Assembly: GCA_046330935.1 (NCBI GenBank)
Contig: JAXLRU010000002.1
Span: 930,001 to 994,000 of the forward strand
Direction of reading: 5' to 3'
From: JAXLRU01 sp046330935
GTDB lineage: Bacteria > Actinomycetota > Actinomycetes > Actinomycetales > Kineosporiaceae
Length of the DNA: 64,000 nucleotides
A model generated the notes under the pieces. The model was not told the origin of the DNA, did no database searches, and saw only the letters and a list, made by a program, of their open reading frames with translations. Positions 18,327-26,158 of the stretch are shown one piece after another. The translations under genes and the position numbers were made by a program. Each line of letters begins with the position of its first letter. Positions within the stretch are counted from its first letter, which is position 1.

Positions 18327-19937
18327 CTACCGGAGCTCGACGGTGACGTAGTTCAGCTTGACGTTCTCGCCGCCGGTGCCGGTGGTGAGGGTGAGGCGGC
18401 CGTCGGTGACGGGGACGACGGCGGTGCCCGTGATGAAGCGGTTCGTCGTCGAGGGGGTGCCGGCGACGAGGGGGACGCCTTCGGCGTCGATGCGGTGCAC
18501 GGAGTCGCTGAACCGGGGGTCGCCCGAGACGGCCGTGACCCTGTAGGTGCCGCGGGGGAGTTCGAGCTCCCAGGTGGCACCGCGCAGGTGGACGAACGTG
18601 TCGCGCAGCTGGTCGGAGGGTTTGGCGGTGAGGACGTCGCGGTCACGCGTCCACGCGGTCCGGTCCGCGGACCAGCCGTAGCGAAGGCCGCCGTGCTGGG
18701 CGAACCTCGCGCCCGTGTCGGCGAGGTAACCGGGCGGTCGGGGCGCGGAGGGGGGTTGGAAGTTGATCCAGTACCGGGGCCGGAACGCCTCGACGGGGAT
18801 CCAGTTGTCGTACTCGTAGGAGCCGGTCTCGCGCCGCCAGCGCAGTTCCACGCGGTGCTCGCCGGCGTTGCTCGTCCGGGTCTCCATGACGACCGCCACG
18901 GGGACCCCTGCCGTGAGGGCGACGGTGGGGTCCTCCGACACGGACCGGCCCGTGAAGTCGTCCACCAGCAGGCGACCGTCGACCCACAGCCGCGCGCCGC
19001 CGTCGGACATGGCGTGGAAGTGGTACGTCGCCGAGTACTCGGGGATGACCTGGGCCGTCCAGCGGACGGAGAAGTCGTCACCCACCTCCGGTGGCGGGGG
19101 ACTGTCCCATCCGACGGCGAGGATCTGCCGGTCCCAGCGGTCGACGAACCGCCCGGTCAGGTCGACGTTGTCGAAGAACCGGGCCTGCACCCCGCGAAAC
19201 GAGCCGTACCCGGTCAGGGTGAGCGGTGCCGCCGGCGTCGTGACACCCCGGAACGGGCCTGCGACGCCGTCGCTCCACGAATCGATGGCGTAGAACCGGC
19301 CGTCGACCGTGGTCATCGGCACCGACACACCCACCCCCTGCCCCACCCAGGAGCTGAAGGTGACGGGCGTCGTCAGCTCCTTGCCGAGGATCGTCATGGG
19401 CAGGCCGGTCAGGTCGGTGGTGATGGTGACCGGGACCGCGAGGATGGGCATGTCGAGTCGGGCCGTCGTGCTGGCGCCCGCGCTGTCCGTGGCGGTGACG
19501 CGGATCTCCACGTGGGCGTCGGGGACCATCTGCTCGAGCTCGTTCGCCGTCGGGCCGTCGATCCAGAGGTCGTTGCCCCGCTTCTTCGGGGGGAGGAGCT
19601 CGTAGCCGTCGAGCGGGCCGCCACGGACGACCGGCGTCCACAGGAGGGCTGACGGCGGAAGGACGCCGTCCTCCGGGTCCGTGGCCGTGGCCGAGAGCCG
19701 GTAGCGCCCGCTCGGCCTGGACACCGTGCCGGCCACGGGGGACGTGATCACGACGCGGGGCGCCTGGTTGGCCTCGCCGGTCGCCGCGCGGGCGGCGGTC
19801 GTGGAGCCGGGCGCGACGACGAACGCCACCGTCACGGCGACGGCGAGCCCCGCGAGGCCTGTGGAGGGCAGGCGAGGACCGCGGCGCGCGAGTCCGCGGG
19901 GACCCGTCGCGGGGTCGGTGGCGGACGGCGTGGACAT
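18327..19937 (-). CDS. Secreted PA14-domain surface protein
   Basis: 536 residues with a Sec signal peptide (basic n-region, core LAGLAVAVTVAFVVAPG, cleavage near ARAA) after GGAGGGAACCGAC. A beta-rich Ig/PKD-like region with ATDPEDG at about 85-90 comes first. A PA14 domain is central, with the diagnostic YHFHAMSDGGARLWVDGRLL followed by VDDF. A malectin-like C-terminal domain follows (YWINFQPPSAPRPPGY; GTYRVTAVSGDPRFSDS). PA14 and malectin modules usually bind glycans, so a cell-surface or secreted carbohydrate-binding role is likely. No catalytic domain was recognised. Its 3' end has been partly duplicated downstream. Confidence 0.82.
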   Translation of the reverse strand: MSTPSATDPATGPRGLARRGPRLPSTGLAGLAVAVTVAFVVAPGSTTAARAATGEANQAPRVVITSPVAGTVSRPSGRYRLSATATDPEDGVLPPSALLWTPVVRGGPLDGYELLPPKKRGNDLWIDGPTANELEQMVPDAHVEIRVTATDSAGASTTARLDMPILAVPVTITTDLTGLPMTILGKELTTPVTFSSWVGQGVGVSVPMTTVDGRFYAIDSWSDGVAGPFRGVTTPAAPLTLTGYGSFRGVQARFFDNVDLTGRFVDRWDRQILAVGWDSPPPPEVGDDFSVRWTAQVIPEYSATYHFHAMSDGGARLWVDGRLLVDDFTGRSVSEDPTVALTAGVPVAVVMETRTSNAGEHRVELRWRRETGSYEYDNWIPVEAFRPRYWINFQPPSAPRPPGYLADTGARFAQHGGLRYGWSADRTAWTRDRDVLTAKPSDQLRDTFVHLRGATWELELPRGTYRVTAVSGDPRFSDSVHRIDAEGVPLVAGTPSTTNRFITGTAVVPVTDGRLTLTTGTGGENVKLNYVTVELR

Positions 19938-20146
19938 GTCGGTTCCCTCCGTCGATGTCCCTTCGGTCTACCGAGGTGGGCGGGCCCCGACAAGAGGCAC
20001 CAAGTGGCCCTCCGTGTTCCATCCGTCACATCGCGCGCCTTCCGGTGCTGGAGTGGCGCGCTGGCCCGCCTCATGACGGCGCCCTGCCTGGGTACGAGAC
20101 GGACACAGCGTCACGGTCTCGTCACTTCCACCGGTCGGAGCACGCC

Positions 20147-20605
20147 ATGACAGCCGCCGCGACACCGCGCATCACCCATGCCCCTGGTGCGGACGGCTGC
20201 GCCGACTGCGCGGACGGTCTCGGCAAGGCCACGGAGGTCGAGCCCGGAGGCCTGCGCGACCGGATCCGGACCAAGCCGGGCCTCTCCCAGGCGTGGCGGG
20301 TCGGCGTGTTCGTGGCCGGTCTCCTGTGCATCGCCCTGGGCATCGCGCTCGCCGTCCTGCCCGGACCGCTGACCATCCCGCCCGTCCTGCTCGGGCTCTG
20401 GGTCTGGTCGACGGAGTTCGACTGGGCCAAGCGCATGTTCACGACGTTCCGCCGTAAGGCCGCCGACGCGTGGACGCACGCCAAGCAGCACCCGGTCAGC
20501 TCGGCCGTCGTCACCGTCGGGGGGCTCGCGCTCGTGGCCGCGGTGGTCTGGGCGATGGCGCACTTCGACCTGGTCGACCGCGGCCGGGAGCTGATCGGCC
20601 TCTGA
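20147..20605 (+). CDS. PGPGW / TIGR02611-type small membrane protein
   Basis: 152 residues; the ATG at 20147 follows CGGAG. A polar N-terminus with a Cys pair (GCADCADG) precedes two helices. The first carries ALAVLPGPLTIPPVLLGLWV, with the family's PGP turn, and a second helix is at about 118-136. The intervening stretch is basic and probably cytoplasmic. The family is common in actinobacteria and of unknown function. It is followed 38 bp later by the membrane metallophosphoesterase on the same strand and may be co-transcribed with it. Confidence 0.78.
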   Translation: MTAAATPRITHAPGADGCADCADGLGKATEVEPGGLRDRIRTKPGLSQAWRVGVFVAGLLCIALGIALAVLPGPLTIPPVLLGLWVWSTEFDWAKRMFTTFRRKAADAWTHAKQHPVSSAVVTVGGLALVAAVVWAMAHFDLVDRGRELIGL

Positions 20606-20643
20606 GCCCTGCCGGTGGGGGCGCCACCGGGCAGGATGCGGGT

Positions 20644-22459
20644 ATGCACGCCCGGAGGCTCGCCGCCCGCGACGACGTCGACTTCACCCCGCGCGAACCG
20701 GTGCGCTGGCTCGCCCCGGGCGAGCTGGCCCGCACGGCGCTGAAAGCGGCCCTGAGCAGCGCGTTCGCCGGGTACTGGGACAAGCGCGAGACCCAGGCCG
20801 GGCTCGGCGCGGAGCTGGTGGAGGTGCCCGCCGACCCCGACGGCGGGCTGTGGCTGGACTACACCGCCGACACCGGCGACGGCTTCGACGCCACCGCGAC
20901 CGTCGCCTGGCTGCTCGCGCAGGACACGCTCGACCCCGAGGGCGCGCCCGTGCTGCCCCGGGGGCGCGTGCTCGTCCTCGGCGGCGACGAGGTGTACCCG
21001 ACGCCCACGGTCGGCGACTACGACGACCGGCTCAAGGGCCCCCTGCGCGCGATGCTGCCGCAGACGCAGGGCGACGACGCGACGGCGCCGCTGCTGCTCG
21101 CCGTCCCGGGCAACCACGACTGGTACGACGGGCTGACGGCGTTCCTGCGCACGTTCGCGCAGCGCCGCCGCATCGGCGGCTGGCGGACGGTGCAGTCGCG
21201 CAGCTACTGGGCGGCGCGGCTGCCGCAGGGCTGGTGGCTCGTGGGCCTCGACACCCAGCTCGGCACCGAGCTGGACGACCCGCAGGTGCGGTTCTTCCGC
21301 GACGTCCTGGGCCCCCAGCTCGCCGAGGGCGACGCGCTCGTCGTGTGCGCGCCGACGCCGACGTGGGTGCGGGTCGGCGAGGGGCGGGCGCGCGCGTTCG
21401 ACCAGCTCCAGTGGTTCGAGCAGAAGGTGGCGCGACCGCACGGGGCGCAGGTGCGGCTGTGGCTGTCCGGCGACGACCACCACTACGCCCACTACGTCGA
21501 GGCGGGTGTGCCGGCCGACGCGACGGCGGCCGACGCGACGGCGGGCGCGCAGGGCAGCCCCCGGCACGCCGTCACGTGCGGGCTGGGCGGCGCCTACCTG
21601 GCCTCGACGCACGACCTGCCCGAGGAGGTGGTGGTGCCCGGGCCGGGGTCGCGGATGCCGCAGTCGCCCACCCGCTACCGGCTGACGTCGCGCTGGCCCG
21701 ACGCCACGGCGTCGCGGCGGCTGGCCGCCGGCGTGGTCACCTCGCCCACGCGGATGGCGCCCGTGCGCAACCCCGGCTTCTGGAGCCTGATCGGCTCGGT
21801 GCACGTGCTCGCGTTCCTCGTGCTGTCGCTGGCGCTCGCGCTCGGCCAGCGCCGCAGCCCCGCGGCCGCCGTCGCGGCGGTGACCCCGGGCCAGGTCGGG
21901 CACCTCGGCCTGCAGGTGAGCACGTGGTGCGCCTGGATCGTCGGCGCCGCGGTGGTGACGACGTTCCTGCGCCGGGCCCGGTTCGGGTGGGTCGCGCCGG
22001 CGCTGAGCGGGCTCGCGCAGCTGGCGTTGGTGCTGCTCGGCCTGGCCGGCGCCGCGGCCGTCCCGTGGCCCACCGCCGTCCCCGCCTGGGTGCTCTACCT
22101 CGCCGCGCTGGCGTTCGTCGGCGCAGTGAGCGGGTTCGTGGGGGCGTGGCTGATCGGGCTGACGATGCTCGTCATCGGCGCGACGGGCGGCACCACGGGG
22201 CTGGCCCGCGGGGCCCGTGAGACGGTGATGTCGAGCCAGGCGATCGAGACCCACAAGGGCCTGCTGCGGCTGCGCCTGCGCCCCGACGGCGTGCTCGTCG
22301 TCCACCCGCTGGGGGTCCTCCAGCCGTGCCGGGACTGGGACGCCGTGCCAGCGACGTCCGAGCACGGGCCCGCCGACCAGACGGCGCGCTTCGCCCGCCG
22401 CCGGCCACGAACCGGCGCCCCGGCTGATCGAGGCGCCGTTCGAGGTCCGGCGGCGGTGA
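20644..22459 (+). CDS. Membrane metallophosphoesterase, apparently frameshifted near its 3' end
   Basis: Calcineurin-like metallophosphoesterase with a C-terminal membrane domain of about six helices (residues 375-545). Metal-site motifs are ADTGDGFDA, LGGDEVYPTP, VPGNHDWYDG and LSGDDHHYAHY. In the starting frame, family-like sequence continues to about residue 575 (LGVLQPCRDWDAVP) and then turns to Arg-rich junk that overlaps the next gene. The +1 frame from about 22385 reads GHEPAPRLIEAPFEVRRR followed by a stop at 22459, exactly how this family ends. A one-base indel near 22360-22400 (mutation or assembly error) is therefore likely. Confidence 0.8.
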
Positions 22460-22468
22460 CGGTGCGGC

Positions 22469-24013
22469 TCAGCCGTCGTAGCGCACGCGGTTGTCGGCGT
22501 GGTCGGGGTCGTCGAGGTCGGCGGCGGTGACCCCGGCCCAGGCGAACCCGTACCAGCCCTGGGGGTCGAACGTCACGCGGGGGATGACGACGCGCAGGCT
22601 TGCTCCTGCGGCGAGGTCACCGAGGTCGCACGACCAGCGCCTGAACGCGAACGTCCGGGTGAGCTGCCGGCGCGAGACCGTCCCGCCGTCCACGCACCCC
22701 GCGGGCCAGGAGCGGTCGGCGACGTCGAGCACGCCGGGGATCTCCAGGCGCAGCTGCACGCCGTGCGCCGCCACGGACGAGGTGTTCGTCACCGTGTAGC
22801 TGTAGGCCGTGGGGTCCTGCGCGTTCGGCTCACCCTTCAGCGTGAGCGCCGCGTCGTCACCGGCCGAGCCCTCGTCGTCGTCGTGGACGAAGCTGCCGCG
22901 CCGCACCACCCACACGCGGACCGGTGCCGTGAAGGGGACGGCCAGGACGACGCTGACCCGCGCGTCGGGTTCCTCGACCCTGTCGCCCCGCACGCCCACC
23001 GGCAGCGGCGCGCCCAGCTCGCCCGCGGGGATGGTCACCGAGGTGGGCAGGGTGGCCAGCTCGGTCAGGTGCTGGCCCTGCGTTCCCATGGACACGTCCA
23101 CCGGGATCGTGAGGTCCTCGGCGAGCGGCCGCGACAGGTGCACGCCGAACGGCATGGTGGTCACCCCGGCGTCACCCTCGTCGACCGCCGCGACGCCGTC
23201 GAGGTACACCCACGGCTCGGCGTCGTCGTCCATCATCGTCACCGAGGCCGTGCGGGCCTTCGCGGCGAGGTCGGAGGAGTACTCCAGCCGGATCGTCTCG
23301 TCCTGCTCGACCACCCGATCGTCGACGACCGGGATCCGGGCCAGCACAGACGTCTCGCCGACGGGCACCGTCACCGTGGTGTCGCCCGCGCGGTAGTCCG
23401 TGCCCTCGGTCGCCGACCCGCCGGCGATCGTGCGCACCCGGATCGGGACGGGCACGGCCGCGGCGTGGGCGAAGCCGACGCGGACCACCTGGTCGGCGGG
23501 CTTGAGGCCCTCGATCAGCATGCCGGGGGCGTCCACGCTCATCCGCAGGGACGGCACGGGGGTCGCAGGGGCGGAGGGCTCGCTCTGCTCGGATGCGCCG
23601 ACGACGTTGAACGCCTGCACCTGGAAGCGCACGGGCCGCAGGTTGAGCAGGTTGGCGAACCGCACCGAGGTCTTGCGCCCGTCCACCCGCTTCCAGTTGC
23701 CGGTGGCAGGGTCGGTGACCAGGTAGTAGGTGATCCGCCGCCGCCCGTCGGAGGCCGGCGGCTTCCAGGAGACCGTCACGGCGCCGTCGCGGATGTCCGA
23801 GAGCGTGACGTCCAGCGGCGCGCTCGGCCGGGTGACCTCGTTCGGTGCGTCGGTCGGAGGCCGTTTCGCGGCGGACGCCGATCCCGCGCCGCCCACCGCG
23901 GCGGCTCCGGCGAGCGTTGCGGCGGCCACCGCGAACGCCGCCCAGCGGCGTCGACGCCGTGCCGGTGCGCGGCGGTTCGTCCCCGTGCTCGTGGCAGAGC
24001 TCTTCCCCGTCAT
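22469..24013 (-). CDS. Secreted FN3 / Calx-beta repeat protein
   Basis: 514 residues after GAGAGG. Strongly basic n-region, then a hydrophobic core ending near GSASAA gives a Sec signal. A fibronectin type III domain at about 65-155 (VTVSWKPPASDGRRRITYYLV) is followed by two Calx-beta domains. The first contains GGSATEGTDYRAGDTTVTVP and VVEQDETIRLEYS, the second VDEGDAGVTTMPFGVHLSRP. The C-terminus resembles a DUF11-type beta-sandwich (YSYTVTNTSSVAAHGVQLRL) with two cysteines. It is likely an extracellular adhesive or structural protein. No sortase signal or membrane anchor is seen. It converges on the metallophosphoesterase gene. Confidence 0.82.
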   Translation of the reverse strand: MTGKSSATSTGTNRRAPARRRRRWAAFAVAAATLAGAAAVGGAGSASAAKRPPTDAPNEVTRPSAPLDVTLSDIRDGAVTVSWKPPASDGRRRITYYLVTDPATGNWKRVDGRKTSVRFANLLNLRPVRFQVQAFNVVGASEQSEPSAPATPVPSLRMSVDAPGMLIEGLKPADQVVRVGFAHAAAVPVPIRVRTIAGGSATEGTDYRAGDTTVTVPVGETSVLARIPVVDDRVVEQDETIRLEYSSDLAAKARTASVTMMDDDAEPWVYLDGVAAVDEGDAGVTTMPFGVHLSRPLAEDLTIPVDVSMGTQGQHLTELATLPTSVTIPAGELGAPLPVGVRGDRVEEPDARVSVVLAVPFTAPVRVWVVRRGSFVHDDDEGSAGDDAALTLKGEPNAQDPTAYSYTVTNTSSVAAHGVQLRLEIPGVLDVADRSWPAGCVDGGTVSRRQLTRTFAFRRWSCDLGDLAAGASLRVVIPRVTFDPQGWYGFAWAGVTAADLDDPDHADNRVRYDG

Positions 24014-24126
24014 CCCCGTTCCTCTCCCCGTTGGTCGCCGCTCTCCCGGCCCGTGCGGGTGGACGACGAGGGAAGGAGACCACCCGCCGTCCGCCCGCGC
24101 AAGCGAGGGTCGCCGAACCGCCGGGA

Positions 24127-24537
24127 TCAGGCGCTCTGCTGGATCCGGACGAGGTTGCCCGCCGGGTCGCGGAAGGCGCAGTCGCGGACGCCGTAGGGCT
24201 GCTGCATCGGCTCCTGCACGACCTCGCCACCCGCGGCCTGGGCCTTGGCGAACGCCTCGTCGAGGTCCTTGGCGGCGAGCATGATCCAGCCGTAGGTGCC
24301 CTTGGCCATCATCTCGGCGATGGTCGCGCGCTCGGCGTCGGTGACGCCGGGGTCGGCGCCGGGCGGGGCGAGCAGGATCGACGTCCCGGGCTGGTTCGCG
24401 GGCCCGACGACGATCCAGCGCATCCGGCCCTGGCCGACGTCGCTGCGCACCTCCATGCCGAGGACGTCGCGGTAGAACGCTGCCGATGCGTCGGGGTCGT
24501 CGTGGGGGAGCACGGTCGTGTGAATGGTGAGGTCCAT
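24127..24537 (-). CDS. VOC-family (glyoxalase/bleomycin-resistance-like) protein
   Basis: 136 residues from the ATG at 24537. Single-domain VOC protein with the two βαβββ halves: DPDASAAFYRDVLGMEVR near the start, and ECF-type ending VRDCAFRDPAGNLVRIQQ. Metal ligands or substrate are not obvious; members range from antibiotic-binding proteins to dioxygenases. It lies 6 bp after the stop of the AraC-type regulator on the same strand, so the two probably form a unit in which the regulator comes first. Confidence 0.8.
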   Translation of the reverse strand: MDLTIHTTVLPHDDPDASAAFYRDVLGMEVRSDVGQGRMRWIVVGPANQPGTSILLAPPGADPGVTDAERATIAEMMAKGTYGWIMLAAKDLDEAFAKAQAAGGEVVQEPMQQPYGVRDCAFRDPAGNLVRIQQSA

Positions 24538-24542
24538 GACGG

Positions 24543-25025
24543 TCAGCCTTCCTGGGGCGCCGGGTGCGGCGCTTCTCGATTCCTGACGGGTCGGGTCACC
24601 TGCTTGGCCACGCACGAGGGCAGCCCCACTGTCGACTCGGCGGCCCGCCGCTGGTAGGCGCCCGGGGACATGCCTACGAGCTCGGTGAAGCGGGTGGTGA
24701 ACGTGCCCAGCGACGACGACCCGACGGCGAAGCAGACGTCGGTGACGCTGAGGTCGCCGCGGCGCAGCAGGGTCATCGCCCGCTCGACGCGGCGGGTCAT
24801 GAGGTACGAGTACGGCGACTCGCCGAAGGCGGCCTTGAACTGGCGGCTGAGGTGTCCGGCCGACAGGTGCTCGCCCCGGGCCAGCGCCTCGACGTCGAGG
24901 GGTTGGGCGTAGTCGCGGTCGATCCGGTCCTTCACGCGGCGCAGGCGGCGCAGGTCCTCCAGCCGCCGGGCCCGGGTGAGGGCCTCGCCCCAGGCCGGGT
25001 CACACACCGCGGGCTCCTCGTCCAC
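24543..25025 (-). CDS. AraC-family transcriptional regulator (short, DNA-binding domain only)
   Basis: 160 residues; GTG start at 25025. Almost all of the protein is the double helix-turn-helix of AraC/XylS regulators: LDVEALARGEHLSAGHLSRQ then FKAAFGESPYSYLMTRRVE, and VTDVCFAVGSSSLGTFTTRF then ELVGMSPGAYQRR. There is no ligand-binding domain, as is usual for the small AraC proteins paired with VOC genes. It probably controls the adjacent VOC gene. The C-terminal 25 residues are basic and unconserved. Confidence 0.85.
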   Translation of the reverse strand: MDEEPAVCDPAWGEALTRARRLEDLRRLRRVKDRIDRDYAQPLDVEALARGEHLSAGHLSRQFKAAFGESPYSYLMTRRVERAMTLLRRGDLSVTDVCFAVGSSSLGTFTTRFTELVGMSPGAYQRRAAESTVGLPSCVAKQVTRPVRNREAPHPAPQEG

Positions 25026-25037
25026 CGCACACCTCCG

Positions 25038-25472
25038 TCACCCCAGCGCCTGCCGGACCAGCGCCGTGATCCGCTCCTCCACCTCGGCCGTGACCTCGGT
25101 GAGCGCGTAGGCCACGGGCCACAGCTCGCCGTCGTCGAGGGCCGCGGAGTCGCTGAACCCGAGCGTCGCGTAGCGGGTCTTGAACTTCGCCGCGGGCTGG
25201 AAGTGGCAGACCACCTTGCCGTCGAGGGCGTAGGCGGGCATGCCGTACCAGAGCCGGGGCGCGAGCTGCGGGGCGGCGGCGGTGACGACGGCGTGGACGC
25301 GCTCGGCCATCGCGCGGTCGGCGGGCATCAGCTCGGCGATCTTGGCGAGGACGTCGGCCGCGGCCTCGGCATCCTTGTCGGCCTTCGATCCGGCCTTGGC
25401 GGCCTTGCGCTGCTCCCTGGCGTGGTCCTTCATCGCGGCCCGCTCCTCGGCCGTGAACGCGCTGTCGCTCAT
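25038..25472 (-). CDS. DUF1801 (YdhG-like) protein
   Basis: 144 residues from the ATG at 25472, which overlaps the stop of the upstream VOC gene by 4 bp. A Lys/Ala-rich helical N-terminus (about 1-45) precedes the DUF1801 domain, recognisable from APRLWYGMPAYALDGKVVCH and FKTRYATLGFSD. Homologues include an intracellular iron chaperone in Bacillus and many uncharacterised proteins that sit beside VOC genes, as here. Function is not firmly assignable. Confidence 0.78.
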   Translation of the reverse strand: MSDSAFTAEERAAMKDHAREQRKAAKAGSKADKDAEAAADVLAKIAELMPADRAMAERVHAVVTAAAPQLAPRLWYGMPAYALDGKVVCHFQPAAKFKTRYATLGFSDSAALDDGELWPVAYALTEVTAEVEERITALVRQALG

Positions 25473-26071
25473 GCTGCACTCTCCCACGCGAAGCCGTCGG
25501 GGTCGGTGAACGTGCCGGCATCGGCCGTGATCGTCAGCCCGGGCACTCCCGCGTCGGCGGGCACGCCGGCGTCCTTGGCCAGGGCCTTGCGCTGGTAGAG
25601 GCCCACCGTCACCCCGGACGTCGCGAACTCGACGTACTTGCGGCCGAAGCTGCGGGCCACCGTGAGGCCCCGGGAGACGTAGAACGCCTTGCTCGCGGCC
25701 ACGTCGTCGACGCCGAGGAGCAGGACGACGGTCGCCTCGGGCGCGGCGTCGACGGCCGGGTCCTTCTTCTTCGAGGACGCGACCTTGCAGATCACGCCGT
25801 CGGGCGCCTGGACGACGCCGCCGTACCCCCACAGCGACTTGGCCGCGGGCTTGATCACGGTGGCGCCGGCGTCCACGGCCGAGGCGAGCAGGGCGTCGAC
25901 GGCGCTGGGTCCGGTCACCGTGAGGCCGAGGGTGAAGCCTCGGTAGCCGCCGACCTGGCCGGATGCGGGGGTGATCGCGGAGGCGAGCCGCCCGCCGAAG
26001 GCGCGGGAGTAGAAGCCGACCGCCGCGTCGGGGTCGGCCGTGTCGAGGGTGAGGACGTCGATGGAGGTCAT
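25469..26071 (-). CDS. VOC-family protein (two-module glyoxalase-like)
   Basis: 200 residues made of two VOC modules. The first begins VLTLDTADPDAAVGFYSRAF and ends GGVVQAPDGVICKVASS. The second begins LGVDDVAASKAFYVSRGL and ends TFTDPDGFAWESAA. First gene of a short unit with the DUF1801 gene, with a GTGA/ATGA-type 4-bp overlap. Likely cytoplasmic; the substrate cannot be inferred. A second VOC gene lies 0.9 kb downstream, so this is a small VOC cluster. Confidence 0.8.
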   Translation of the reverse strand: MTSIDVLTLDTADPDAAVGFYSRAFGGRLASAITPASGQVGGYRGFTLGLTVTGPSAVDALLASAVDAGATVIKPAAKSLWGYGGVVQAPDGVICKVASSKKKDPAVDAAPEATVVLLLGVDDVAASKAFYVSRGLTVARSFGRKYVEFATSGVTVGLYQRKALAKDAGVPADAGVPGLTITADAGTFTDPDGFAWESAA

Positions 26072-26158
26072 GTCGACGACGCTACGGAGCGGGGTGCCCG
26101 CGGGGCTTCTCGATTCCTGACGGAGTCGAGGAAAGGGCGGGGAGAGAGAGCAGGCGGG

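Noticed and set aside
20470..20643. N-terminal extension of the metallophosphoesterase frame
   Set aside because: It is a shadow of the upstream gene in another frame. The ATG at 20644 and family homology start there.
22441..22530. Arg-rich tail of the metallophosphoesterase frame after 22459
   Set aside because: It overlaps the end of the opposite-strand FN3 gene and has no family similarity; it is a product of the frameshift.
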